In this document: in pieces, positions 1 through 10,786 of the stretch | Layout: each line of letters begins with the position of its first letter | Position numbering within the stretch: position 1 is the first letter of the stretch | DNA from: Cylindrotheca closterium | Lineage: Eukaryota > Bacillariophyta > Bacillariophyceae > Bacillariales > Bacillariaceae | Direction: 5' to 3' | NCBI GenBank assembly: GCA_933822405.4 | Contig: CAKOGP040002069.1 | Location: 124,001-188,000 of the forward strand | Length of the DNA: 64,000 nucleotides | Program-made: the position numbers and the translations under genes | Notes under the pieces: model-generated | Databases searched by the model: none | Told to the model about the DNA's origin: nothing | Seen by the model: the letters and a program-made list of their open reading frames with translations, nothing else

Positions 1-621
1 TATTTTTCTTCAACATTCAGATCGTGCCTCATCGTTTGTTCAGTTTGTTCAGTTTACTCTTGTGCCATCCTCATCTGATCGCAATGCTGTATTCAAAAAC
101 TTGGGGAACTAGGAGGTGCATTGAAGTAGCCTTAATCGATACATACTTGTACATAAAACAAAGAATACAACGACAGTCAGCTAGTGCCTCATCGTTTGTT
201 CATTTTGTTCCGTTTATTCTTGCGCGATCCATTTCTGGTCATGCAGACAGACGGTTTTCTGAAATTGATTCATTCGATCCGAATCCAGTCCACAAAACTT
301 TCAACTTTGAAATGCTTTCGACCTTATTTTGTTGTTTTGACTTTGGCTATTTACAAGTCTGTTGGTGAATCTACTTTCTCTCCTCTACCTTTAAAATTCG
401 CAGTAGAGTCAGCATCAAGACTGAGTGGAGACAGCGATAGGTTTCGCTTCTATCAAAATCGTTTCATCAAACGTTATCACACAAGTCTTTTTACAATACA
501 GGTTTTTGCTTCACATGGTTGATCGTGGATTGATTCTCTCTGCTTGGTCATAGTGTCTCATTTTTGCATACAGATATAGTATCATTATCATAAGCATCAG
601 CTTGCTAGTGAGCTATATTCC
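1..621. other. Non-coding upstream region with a direct repeat
   Basis: No convincing gene is visible. Two imperfect copies of a roughly 60-base sequence beginning GTGCCTCATCGTTTGTTCA lie at about 24-85 and 184-245, a period of about 160 bases. The short open frames here sit within these repeats and show no domain, so they are not called as genes. The remainder is A/T-rich and presumably holds the promoter of the glycosyltransferase that starts at 622. Confidence 0.5.
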
Positions 622-1980
622 ATGTACAATCGACTCCGACATCGAACAGCGTCAGCAGATGAGGAGGGAGGCGTCTTAATTGGCTTCAATGCCATTGACA
701 TTGACAATCATAACACTCACAACACTTTTCACGAATACAACCACAATAACTTGGCGGCAGCAAGCCCTCCGAGAATCAAGTCACCCTATCATCGACCTAA
801 TCGGCATCGAACGGGATCAGTCAACTCTGTGAATTCTCTGAAATCTCATCGAATTCCCTATCGATCCTCAAGGGGGTACAGCTTTTTTGTTGGGTTTCTG
901 GTGGTCGTGGCGATACTCCTTGTGAGCGGCATTGGATACTCAGTCTTTTCCATATTTCATGTGGCATTAAGGGGCCGACCGGCTTGGCTCTATGGTCAGC
1001 CCCTGTTGATGCAGCATGTGGCTGCTTGCTTGGTGGAGGACGATCATGATCCGCCATTGCCACCACGCGTCTTGTGGGAATGGCACAATTATACTACTAC
1101 AACCACGAAAGAACAGCAGCGGCATGAAGGAGGAGGACAGACAAGGCTACTGATTGCTCAATATTCGGGGTTTGGTGAATATGCTCAGTTTCTGAATTGG
1201 ATCAGCCCGGTTCATCAAGAATACGCTCGAAAACACGGGTACGACTACGTCATTCTGCAAGGGACACTGCTGGACTTTCCGGGCATCCAGCAGGATTGTT
1301 TTTCCAATTTGCGAGCCACCTTTAACAAAATCCCAATCCTGGAAATGTCCTACACGGTTCGGCACAAGTACGACTATGTATTGGTGTTGGATACCGACGC
1401 CATGATTGTCACCACCAACCACCACGAGAATGACAACCACCACAATCGGTGGTCCGAATTGTTGCCTTCCAATCAATTGCTTGCCGCCCAAAGGGTCATG
1501 AGGTATGATTCCAGCAATGCCTGGGACATTAATGCGGGAGTGACCCTCTGGAATCTACATCATCCAGACTTCTACAGCTTGGTTCAACGATGGAAAAGTA
1601 TGTCTCAGTTTGGAAGTATGGAGCCTGACCCACCCAAAGACAAGCTACGGGTACATTTGGAGAACATTTTGACAAAGAATGACGATCAATATTTTCTGCA
1701 AACGGCCTTGCTTGATGCTTACAGCTGGTGGAACCGACCGGTGGTTGCGGTCATCGACGAGTTCAATTACTATCGTGGAACTCTGGTCAAACATTTCAAA
1801 CGAGACAAACGAAGTTGGTCCACCACTGGACTGGAACAACGATTGGAGCGAGTGAAAGAGGCCATTCGAGAGGTTTGCATTTCTCAACGAAAAGGAATCG
1901 CGTATTGCTTGAGTCAACAAAGCAAGTCGGAAATTGACTATTCGATACGTGAACCACCACCAGTAACGGCTTGGGTTTGA
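622..1980 (+). CDS. Golgi-type glycosyltransferase, GT34 (GMA12/MNN10)-like
   Basis: Single-exon gene of 452 aa. The layout is that of a type II Golgi membrane glycosyltransferase: a Ser/His/Asn-rich cytosolic segment of about 85 residues, one hydrophobic anchor at about 88-112 (FFVGFLVVVAILLV), then a lumenal catalytic region. The DxD motif for Mn-nucleotide-sugar binding is LDTDAMI, with the two Asp at about 257 and 259. Further family-like blocks are QYSGFGEYAQF near 178 and NAGVTLW near 305. The overall pattern resembles alpha-galactosyl or mannosyl transferases of family GT34; other GT-A nucleotide-diphospho-sugar transferases cannot be excluded. The start ATG at 622 is the only one that gives the full anchor. 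A simple-sequence ACT/ACC tract near 1090 encodes a Thr run. It faces the receptor-cyclase array tail-to-tail and has no evident functional link to it. Confidence 0.8.
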   Translation: MYNRLRHRTASADEEGGVLIGFNAIDIDNHNTHNTFHEYNHNNLAAASPPRIKSPYHRPNRHRTGSVNSVNSLKSHRIPYRSSRGYSFFVGFLVVVAILLVSGIGYSVFSIFHVALRGRPAWLYGQPLLMQHVAACLVEDDHDPPLPPRVLWEWHNYTTTTTKEQQRHEGGGQTRLLIAQYSGFGEYAQFLNWISPVHQEYARKHGYDYVILQGTLLDFPGIQQDCFSNLRATFNKIPILEMSYTVRHKYDYVLVLDTDAMIVTTNHHENDNHHNRWSELLPSNQLLAAQRVMRYDSSNAWDINAGVTLWNLHHPDFYSLVQRWKSMSQFGSMEPDPPKDKLRVHLENILTKNDDQYFLQTALLDAYSWWNRPVVAVIDEFNYYRGTLVKHFKRDKRSWSTTGLEQRLERVKEAIREVCISQRKGIAYCLSQQSKSEIDYSIREPPPVTAWV

Positions 1981-2148
1981 TTATAACACTCATTGAAATC
2001 CAATTGGTATGAAATCCCTCACAGTGATCTGCTCGAAGCGATGACACAATGTTATGTAAGTGGCAAAGACTTGAAATGGTCATATGTTTTAATATCAAAT
2101 TCTATACTGATTATATTATTCTTGTTCCAAATGCCAAGTTCAGAGCTC

Positions 2149-5100
2149 CTATGCGGATTCCACCTTTGACATGTAGCCAACAGTCAAACTCATGCGTCTA
2201 CTGTTCCGTTTTGGACTCTTTGACAGGCGAGAACTGGTCGACTTCTTCTGACCATGCTTTCTTACCAGATCAGCGACAAACTCTTGTCCCTTTTCTTCCC
2301 ATTCGCGACGGTTCTCCATTGCGTAGTTCAAGTACTCATCGCTAGCAACCCCAAATACACCACATTCCTTCAACTTCTTTGCCAAAGGAATCACATAATT
2401 GTCAAAGAACCCCATCTCTCCTTCATACCACTTCTCCGCGGGATCGAACGCCAGACGACCAGCTTTATGAGCTGCCGTCATCTCTTGGAATAGTCGCTCA
2501 TTCCACTTGCAGTAAATATGCCAATGCTGCATGGTGTGGGACACATCAGAAGCTTGGATCAAGTGCTCAATGACAATCGTAGCCTTGCGATTGACATTGT
2601 CTCTGGTGGTATCCTCAGCTTGTTGAAGAGCTGATGCGCTGCCATGGAATGCAAGATCCCAACGCTTGCGACGGAGGGTGTTCAGCTGCTTATCAAAGAT
2701 ATCGGTCGCCAAGACAGTATTGGCCATGAGCTGACGGAATCTTTCGAGTTCAAACGGAGCCGTGTAAATCATTCGTCGGAAGTCATGGAATCGCTCATCC
2801 ATCAAGATATCCCATGCTAGCACGATAGAGTTTTGCTCGGCAACACTCTGGCTCTTGAATACCTTTGCGAGTTTATGATTTTCTTTGACGAGCTGAGCGT
2901 TGGACACACCAAGATGGTCAAGATCATGAACGAGGGCTGCCAAAATGACACTAAATTGAGTCATGGGGTCGGACGTGATGCCATATGTGTGATCGTGAAT
3001 CGACCATTGTAAATTCCTTGACATTGCTGCGTTTTCGTCTGCATTAAAAACATCATCTGCCGAGACAATGCGAGAAAGCAGCTTGGAAACCGACATCATG
3101 ACGTGACTAGCATGCTCGAAGTTGTGGAATGCGTTATCACGATACATCGTCGCCATACAAGCCACGTACAGCCGCATTTGGTCGATGACAGCATCTGGAA
3201 GATGGACTTCTTCTGGGTTTTGTTGTTCCCTGTAAACTCGAGGATCAAAACCTGGAAGAGGAATGATCTCGACAACCTCATCGAGAACCATGTATTGATC
3301 ACGAATCTCGCTTTCTCTTTCAGAGAGGACGTCTTCGTTGCTACTGTGGACGGCATCGGAAGAGTTGCGATGGGCAATGATCTGACGAAGTAGCTTTGCA
3401 AGGACGTCGACGTTCCACTTGCAAAGCCTTCGAACCTTGGGCGAGAGGAGACTTTCGACCTCTTCAAGAGTACATGTCTTGATGTCCAATGGAGCCTGGT
3501 TGATTTGCTCTTGGATCACAGCCCTGTTGTCGTTTTCTGAAGATAATTTATCCGCTGCGGCTTCCATTTCAGCACGTTCCTCTTCCTTAGTGAGTAGCCA
3601 GTATGTTTGCAGCTTTCCTTTACCCTTGGCTGTCACAACTTCGTCACGGCGCCGTAGCCAGTGCACTTTGCCAGCAGCAGCTAGCAGATCGGCAGTTTCT
3701 TCTGACATTTGAATCCTGTTACGCATACCAGTCGACTCGATTCTCGCAGCCGTGTTGACGGTATCTCCAAACAGTTGGAAACGAGACTTGTCTCCACGCA
3801 GGACACCGGCCGTCACTGGACCACTATGCATGCCGACTCGAATACCAAGATCGCCAGTATCAGGTCCAAGCGTGGTTTCCAAGACACTTACCAAGTCGAC
3901 GAACCTGCTTACGCAATCTCGAGCGAATCCTGTATAATGAAAAGGAATAAATGAGTCCATGATGAAGATTACATGCCAATTCCATGAAAATCTCGAGATG
4001 ACTTACCAGCCATGATTGATGCATGCGCCTTGGTCGGTTCTGAACAGCAGCAACAGTTCTGTGAGCCCACTGCAACAAAATCAAACCCTGAACTACAAAT
4101 CACACTTACCAGGCAAACCAGTGACCGCCACATAGCAATCCCCAACCGTCTCTACTTTGAACACCTTTTTTCGTTTGGCAATTGTGTCGAAGGCTCGATA
4201 GACAGTTTCAAGCAGAGTGAATACTTGAGCAGGCTCGCGGACAGAACTCCATGCGGTGAATCCAGCAATGTCTGCAAAGATAACGGTCGCATTGAGAAAT
4301 AGATCGGCAATTGGCTTGGAGCCGAAGCCTTCCAATGAGTCGCCTTGGCCTGACGGCGAAGAACTCTTCATGAAATGCTTGAGTTGGTACCTGCTAGCCT
4401 TAATAAGATCCTCTTTCATTTGTTTCCTCTTCGTTGTAGGTACGCTTTTGTGTTCTTCTTCTTTCTTTTCTTCAATACCAAAAAGTCGATCCCTAATGGA
4501 CTTTGGATACAATACCGAAAGAATTTGCTCTGATTGTGAAGCCACCCTGAGAATTCGCTTTTGGCGAAAATGCACGGCGGCATCGTAAAGGTAGAAGATA
4601 ATGCCAATGAAGAAGAATGCCGCAGTGACGATTCCAGCAGTTGTCCCAGGATTGCTGGTATGGTATATTTCCCAGAATTCTTTCGTCGGGAAAACGCGGA
4701 TTGTGTAGGAGCAATCAGGACCAGCGAGGTGATGTGAAGGTACATCTGGTGCAAACGGAAATGCAACTTCATAATCATCATAGGTTGAGTCATGGGAGTC
4801 TACGAAGCCGATGAACTCTGCTTTTTGAGCTGTGATTCGAATGGTGATCCTTCGTTGGCAACCTTCATCAATTACAACATCGACAGGTGGAATGTCCTCA
4901 TCACTTGCCCGTGCAAACATAGGTAGCCAACTCACATCGGAGTTCAAGATTGCAACAACTTCTTGGTTTGTGGAATCCTTGAAGACCGGTGTGAGAAACA
5001 GACTGGTTGGTTGGACAGATACAAGATATTGAGTGTCGGGACCGCTTAGTTCCACTAAGTCCTGGTTTGTGATGCCCAAGTAGTCGGTCATTGCGAGTTC

Positions 5101-5951
5101 CTTGCTCTCAACAACAGAGTTGAAAACTTCTTTGTAGTGGGGATCTGAAAGCATATTGAAGTTGACAAGTGGGCTATCCCTAGACGGAAAAAATTGCCAA
5201 AGCGGAAGAAATGGCCCCGAGCCTTCCTCTGCGACATTTTCTCCATTCGAGCGCCGAAAGATGGTTGGGTAAATGTCTGAAACATTCAGCAGTCCTTGTT
5301 GTTTTGTAAATTCAACGCCGTCTGCAATCCAGCCTTGGTTTTGCTGTGAGTAGTTGGCCCATTTTTCTCTTTCTTGTTCACCCTGTACTAATGGTGCAAG
5401 GAATACGAGACCCGCTCCCGTTGTAGCCATAAAGTTTGAAACGATCATAGGTAAGTTCGAGTCTGTGAAAAAAGGCCATATTGTGTTGGAATTGATTGCT
5501 AGTCCCGTCAAAGTAGATGCCAAGGATGCAAAATCGTCAGCTTTTTCTGTCATTCGCCTGTAGCTAAGCTGTTTGATGTCCTCTGCAATCACATCAAACT
5601 GGTCGACAAAAAATCAAGTTAGAGTCTGGTTCGCGACAGGACTGTGTGGAACAAGCATGGCAACAAACTTACTTCTTTGTTGAAATCTTCCTGCTCTTGA
5701 CTTGAGAGGAATTTCCAGGTTGCAACACCGGCACCGATGGTTGATCCTATCATGAGGAACAGGACGAAGAATCGCAGACAGCTAATGGCTGCCTTTTCAA
5801 TCCCGTCATCTTGAACAACCACTTCTTGCTCATTTGTATTGAAATGTATGCTATCATCAAGCGTGGAATCCTCCCTCTCTGGCAGGATCACTTGCTTCCC
5901 AACATTACTGCTTGATTTCCCAGAGGACTCTGTTTCGCTGATCTTCTCCAT
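2149..5951 (-). CDS. Receptor-type guanylate cyclase/phosphodiesterase fusion, copy A
   Basis: Four exons on the minus strand: 5951-5673, 5598-4110, 4039-4007 (33 bp) and 3929-2149. All junctions are GT-AG, and the spliced length of 3582 nt gives 1193 aa. TM1 is at about 55-82, an ectodomain at 85-405, TM2 at about 408-432, a class III cyclase at about 520-710 and a class I PDE at about 800-1150. Cyclase residues visible are the metal Asp in FADIAGFT, the Glu and Asp of KVETVGDCYV, and the N-x3-R of VNTAARIES. PDE residues visible are HNFEHASH, HDLDH and QASDVSHTMQHW. The probable activity is NTP (probably GTP) to cyclic nucleotide, plus hydrolysis of that product, at a membrane. An in-frame upstream ATG at 6032 would add 27 residues. 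The intron after IMA is kept here, but the PDE-domain intron of copies B, D and E is absent. Confidence 0.9.
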
Positions 5952-6370
5952 TGCTGGGTGTATCGTGCTTACTTTTCGTTCAATTTTTGATATTGTGTAC
6001 CGGGTACTCTTACCGGTATGGAAACGTTGCACGCACCATTGGAGGAACCTAGCCCCCTAGCCTGTCAACCATTCTTCTTAGAGAGGTGTTTGACACGCCC
6101 TTTGCGTCTCTAAAGAATTTTTTAAAGCTGTGTCATCCGTTTTTATCCCTAAATAAAATGCTCGGTCAGCGGTCATATCTCCAGCACGATCAACTTTTTT
6201 ATAGATGTTCCCCACCGGATTTAACAAAGAATGATGACCAAACACAAAGGACAGATGTAGTTTCGAAGGACTGATAAGACTGTCCTGTACTGTATCTCAT
6301 CTCATCTATTTTAATATATCATCTCTAATCTCATGCATCCTACACTACTTCCCCTTGTTTGCAGACGACC
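5952..6370. other. Intergenic region between receptor copies A and B
   Basis: About 420 bases holding the presumed promoter and 5'UTR of copy A (transcribed leftward from about 5951) and the 3' flank of copy B (stop at 6371). The first 80 bases could be coding if copy A starts at the upstream ATG (6032). No RNA gene or mobile element is visible. Confidence 0.5.
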
Positions 6371-9300
6371 CTATTGCTTTCCGACCTGAGCAATAGCTTC
6401 TTCATAATTTCGGCTGTCCATGTTGATAGTCAATCTCCTGGAGCTACGTTTGTTTTCCTGCTGCTGGACCATCATCATTCCGGTGCTAGCATTGGGATCA
6501 TCCATGTATCTTGCAGTCAAGGTCGCAACAAAGTCTCGTCCCTTTTCTTCCCACTCGCAACGATTCTCCATTGCATAGTTCAAATACTCGTCACTTGCAA
6601 CCCCAAACACACCACAATTCTTCAACTTCTTTGCCAATGGAATCACATAGTTGTCCAAGAACCCGATTTCCCCCTCATACCACTTCTCTGCTGGATTGAA
6701 AGGAAGACGACCAGCTTTGTAGGCTACTGCCATTTCCTGAAACAAGCGCTCGTTCCATTTGCAGTAAATGTGCCAATGTTGCATGGTGTGGGCAACATCC
6801 GAAGCCTGAATCAAGTGCTCAATCACGATTGTAGCCTTGCGATTGACCATGTCTTTGGTTGCCTCCTCTGAACGGGCTGCAAGGGCTGCATTAGTATTGA
6901 AGGCTGCATCCCATCGGTTTCGACGCAATGCTTGAAGCTCCTTGTCCATGATATCAGTGGCCAGTACGGTATTCGTCATTAGCTGGCGGAACCGATCCAG
7001 CTCATACGGGGCTGCGTAGATGGTGCGTCGAAAGTCTTGGAAGCGGGGATGCATAAGAATATCCCAGGCCAAGACCGTCGAGTTTTGTTCTGCCACACTC
7101 TTATTATTGAAAAGGTCTGCAAGCTTGCTTCCTTCGTTGATGAGCTGATTATTGGAAACCCCAGAGTGATCAACGTCGTGTACCATGGCAGCAAGAATGA
7201 CAGTGAACTGTGTCATTGGATCGGATGTAATGCCATATGTGTGATCGTGAATCGACCATCCCAATAAGTCATCTGACGAGGCAGCGTTTTGATCTGCATT
7301 CAAAACATCGTCAGCAGCAATGATACGGGAAAGGAGCTTGGAAACGGACATCATGACATGTGAAGCATGCTGAAAGATCGAAAGCTGTCAGCGCATTATC
7401 ATGAATACATATACCAGTTGACACGAATGACACAATAAAACATACCTCAAAGTTGTGGAATGGATTGTCTTTGTACATCGCAGCGATACACGCAACATAC
7501 AACCGAATCTGTTCGATTACAGCCTCAGAAAGCTCAATCCTTTCGTGAGCTTGCTGTCCTTTGTAGACACTTTGATCGAACCCAGGAAGAGGAATGATTT
7601 CAACTACTTCATCAAGAACAGAGATGTGTCGACGGATTTCCTTTTCACGTCGCGAAAGATCGGATTCCCAATCCTTGTTGCCCAAATCAGACGCAAGTCT
7701 GTGAGCCACGATCTGTTTCAGAAGCCTTGTCAACACATCCACATTCCACTGACACAAGCGTCGTGTTCTAGAAGGTAGCGACTTTTCGATGTCCTCCAAG
7801 GTGCTGGTTCCTAGATCTAGAGAGAATTCTGAGCTGACGGAAGGACTGTTCAGGAAAATACCACTACCATCGTCAGACGCCTCATCATCTGTGAAAGCCG
7901 AATCGACAGTTTGCGATGTAATGTTGATACTAGCTTCTTCTTGCTTGGTCAGAAGCCAGTACGTCTGCAGTTTCCCCTTTCCTTTTGCAGTCACAAGCTG
8001 TTCGCGGCTACTCAGCCAATGTGATTTTCCAGCAGCTGCCAATAGGTCAGCAGTCTCTTGCGACAAATGAATGCGATTGCGTTCACCAGAGGACTCAATT
8101 CGAGATGCTGTATTGACAGTATCGCCAAAGAGCTGGAAACGCGCCTTCTCTCCTCTCAATACCCCGGCCGTGACTGGTCCACTGTGCATTCCCACGCGGA
8201 TTCCCAAGTCTCCAGTATCAGGGCCAAGTGTTGTCTCCAACGATCCAACCAAATCTTCAAACTTTTCCACACAGGCCCTTGCGAAAGAACTGAAATGAAA
8301 AAACAAAACAAGCGCGATGTGAGAAGATGGAAATGAAAAGCACGTGATGAAAGAGCAATAGAAGAACTCACGCCATGATTGTAGCATGTGCCTTAGTCGG
8401 CTCTGTAGGTCAGGACAAATGAACAAGATTGTGAGTACGATGCTGCGATAGTGCTTCGTTTGAAAAGCATGAATCGAACTCACCAGGCAAACCGGTAACT
8501 GCTACGTAACAATCACCTACTGTCTCCACCTTGAACACATTTCGACGTTTTGCAGTGATATCAAAGGTTCTATAGACAGACTCGAGAAGGGTGAAGACTT
8601 GCGTAGGCTCACGGACCGAGCTCCATGCCGTGAAACCAGAAATGTCGGCAAATAATACTGTGGCATGAAGGAAGAGATCAGCAATGGGCTTCGTATCCAA
8701 GAAATCGGTTTCATGAGGATGAGCAGAAGGTGTGCTCTTCATGAAACTCTTAAGCTGATATTTGTTTGCCTTTTTCAAAAGATCTTCATTGAATCGCCGA
8801 ATCGCACTAGCACCTTGAGAAGACTTTTGTTCCTCCGTCACAGTCTCTTCTTCAATGCCAAAGAGTCTGTCTCGAATGGTCTTTGGGTACAGCACGGACA
8901 AGATCTTTTCGGATCGCGACGCAACTGCAAGAATCTTGCTCTGTCTCATGTGCACTGCGGCGTCGTACATATACAAAATGATCCCGACCAAGATGAAGAC
9001 GGCTGTGATGACACCAGCCATGGATGCTGGATAAGTAGTATGGTAGGTGTCCCAGAAGCTCTTGGTAGGAAAGACGCGGACCTGATAGGAGCACCCAGTT
9101 CCTCCCACATGATATGTGCGAAGGGACGGTGAAAATGCGAAGGACCGTTCGTGCTCCTCATAGGTGGGATCATGTAGACTGCCGAATCCAACAAACTCAC
9201 TTACAGAGCCAGTTACCCGGAAGGTGAACTCATTGGCACACCCGTCGTTAAGTACGACATCTACTGGTGGTGTGAGCTCGCCACTGGGCAAGGCAAACAA

Positions 9301-10383
9301 GTTCATCCAATTAAAAGCCGCGCTTACAGTGGCAACTATCTCTTGATTGGTGGCATCCTTGAATACCGGAGCGATGAACATGCTGATCGGATTCCTGTTG
9401 ACAAAATACTGGGTTGATGCAGGAAAATTTTCCATCAGACCTGCGTTATTGGGACCCAGGCGATCGGAAAGAGCACCTGTTTTCTCCTCCATTAAAGACT
9501 CGAAAATTTCCTTGTAGTGAGGATCCGATAGCATATTAAAATTGACAAGCCTGCCATCTCGAGGAGCTTGAAACATTTGCCACACCGGGGCAAACGGACC
9601 GTCTCCCTTTTCGGGAATCCGCCCCCCCGCCGAATTCCGAAAGACACCAGGGAAGATTTGTGTGTAATTGGAAGGATCCGGCTGTTGCTCCAAGAGGAGA
9701 CTCTGAGGGATCCATTCTTGATTGGCCTGGGAGTAGTCAGCCCATTTTTGCAGGTCAACTTCGTTCTTGACAAAGGGTGCTATAGCAACCATGGTGACAC
9801 CAGCTGTTTCCATGAAGTTGGCCACAATCGTGGGATAGTTCAAGTCTGTGAAGAAAGGCCAATTCGTTTTAGAATTGATCGACAAAGCGGTGATGGTAGA
9901 GGACAAGGAACGGAATTCGGCCACCAAGTCCGACGTTCGGTCTTGCGAAACTTGTTTAATGTCCTCAGCGATAATATCAAACTTGTAATAAAACGAGAGT
10001 GTAAGAAAAGGATTCTGAATTGGAACGAATCAAGATTGAGTCTTCGGACGTACCTCCTGATTGAAATTATTTGACTCCTCTCGATCCAAAAAGAACCAAC
10101 TGGTGAACCCTGCTGCGATGGTAGCTGCTAGCATCAAAGCAAAGACAAATAATCGGAAACATTTGATTGCCACCCGTTCGAATTCATCATTGTTCATGGG
10201 GGCGGCGTTTTCATCATCGTGATGAGTTGGATCAGTGTCAGTTGTAGATTCCATAGTCATTCTCTCCATAATCCCTCCTTCTCCACTGTTATCCTCGGAT
10301 GCCGATCCAGATTCATTTGTGTCTGTTACTGCGGATCGTGTCTTCATCAGGAACTTGTCCTTGGATTGTTTGGATCTAGTCAT
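6371..10383 (-). CDS. Receptor-type guanylate cyclase/phosphodiesterase fusion, copy B
   Basis: Five exons: 10383-10054, 9981-8484, 8402-8372 (31 bp), 8289-7446 and 7369-6371. The total is 3702 nt, 1233 aa, the longest member of the array. The start is placed at MTRSKQSK because paralogue D starts MNRIKQSK; an upstream in-frame ATG at 10518 is less likely. The ectodomain carries the shared landmarks WPFFTD, VNFNMLSDPHYKEIF and PPVDVV. The cyclase has FADISGFT, KVETVGDCYV and VNTASRIES. The PDE has HNFE-HASH split exactly by the 76-bp intron 7370-7445, then HDVDHSG and QASDVAHTM. The C-terminal tail of about 50 residues after the PDE (Met/Gln-rich, then RRLTINM) is unique to this copy. B, C and D are very similar, including intron sequences, which indicates recent duplication or gene conversion. 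Confidence 0.9.
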
Positions 10384-10786
10384 ATGGATTTGGATTGTCG
10401 GTATCTTCGTTTGAAGGGTATTGTGATTTGACAAAAGAAATTTTCGTTTCCTTTGAAAAACCCCGGCTAGAATAAAAAGACCGTGGGTGATAGTCTCCGT
10501 TCTGATCATGTGTATCAAGTACCGATATCAAACACCCCCTAAGTTGAAAGTTAGTTAACAAGAGAATATATTTTGGAGAGCTTAATCCTTCGTGAGGCAA
10601 AAAGACTTTCTCACTGGATTTTTCCGCTCGGGTTATTTATTGGCTGAAAGATTCCGGCTTCGTGCTCAGTTCTCATCGGTTCTTTGTAAGCTGAACCGGT
10701 ACCAAGTACCTCGTTCGAGGAATTCAGATCCCACCACGTCAATAAGCTTGCTTGTGAGAATATTTTACACGCGTCCAGTTGTTTGG
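10384..10786. other. Intergenic region between copy B and pseudogene C
   Basis: About 400 bases with the presumed promoter of copy B. I see no gene. Several GGTACC-like palindromic hexamers (for example near 10697) are present but common in this genome window. Confidence 0.4.
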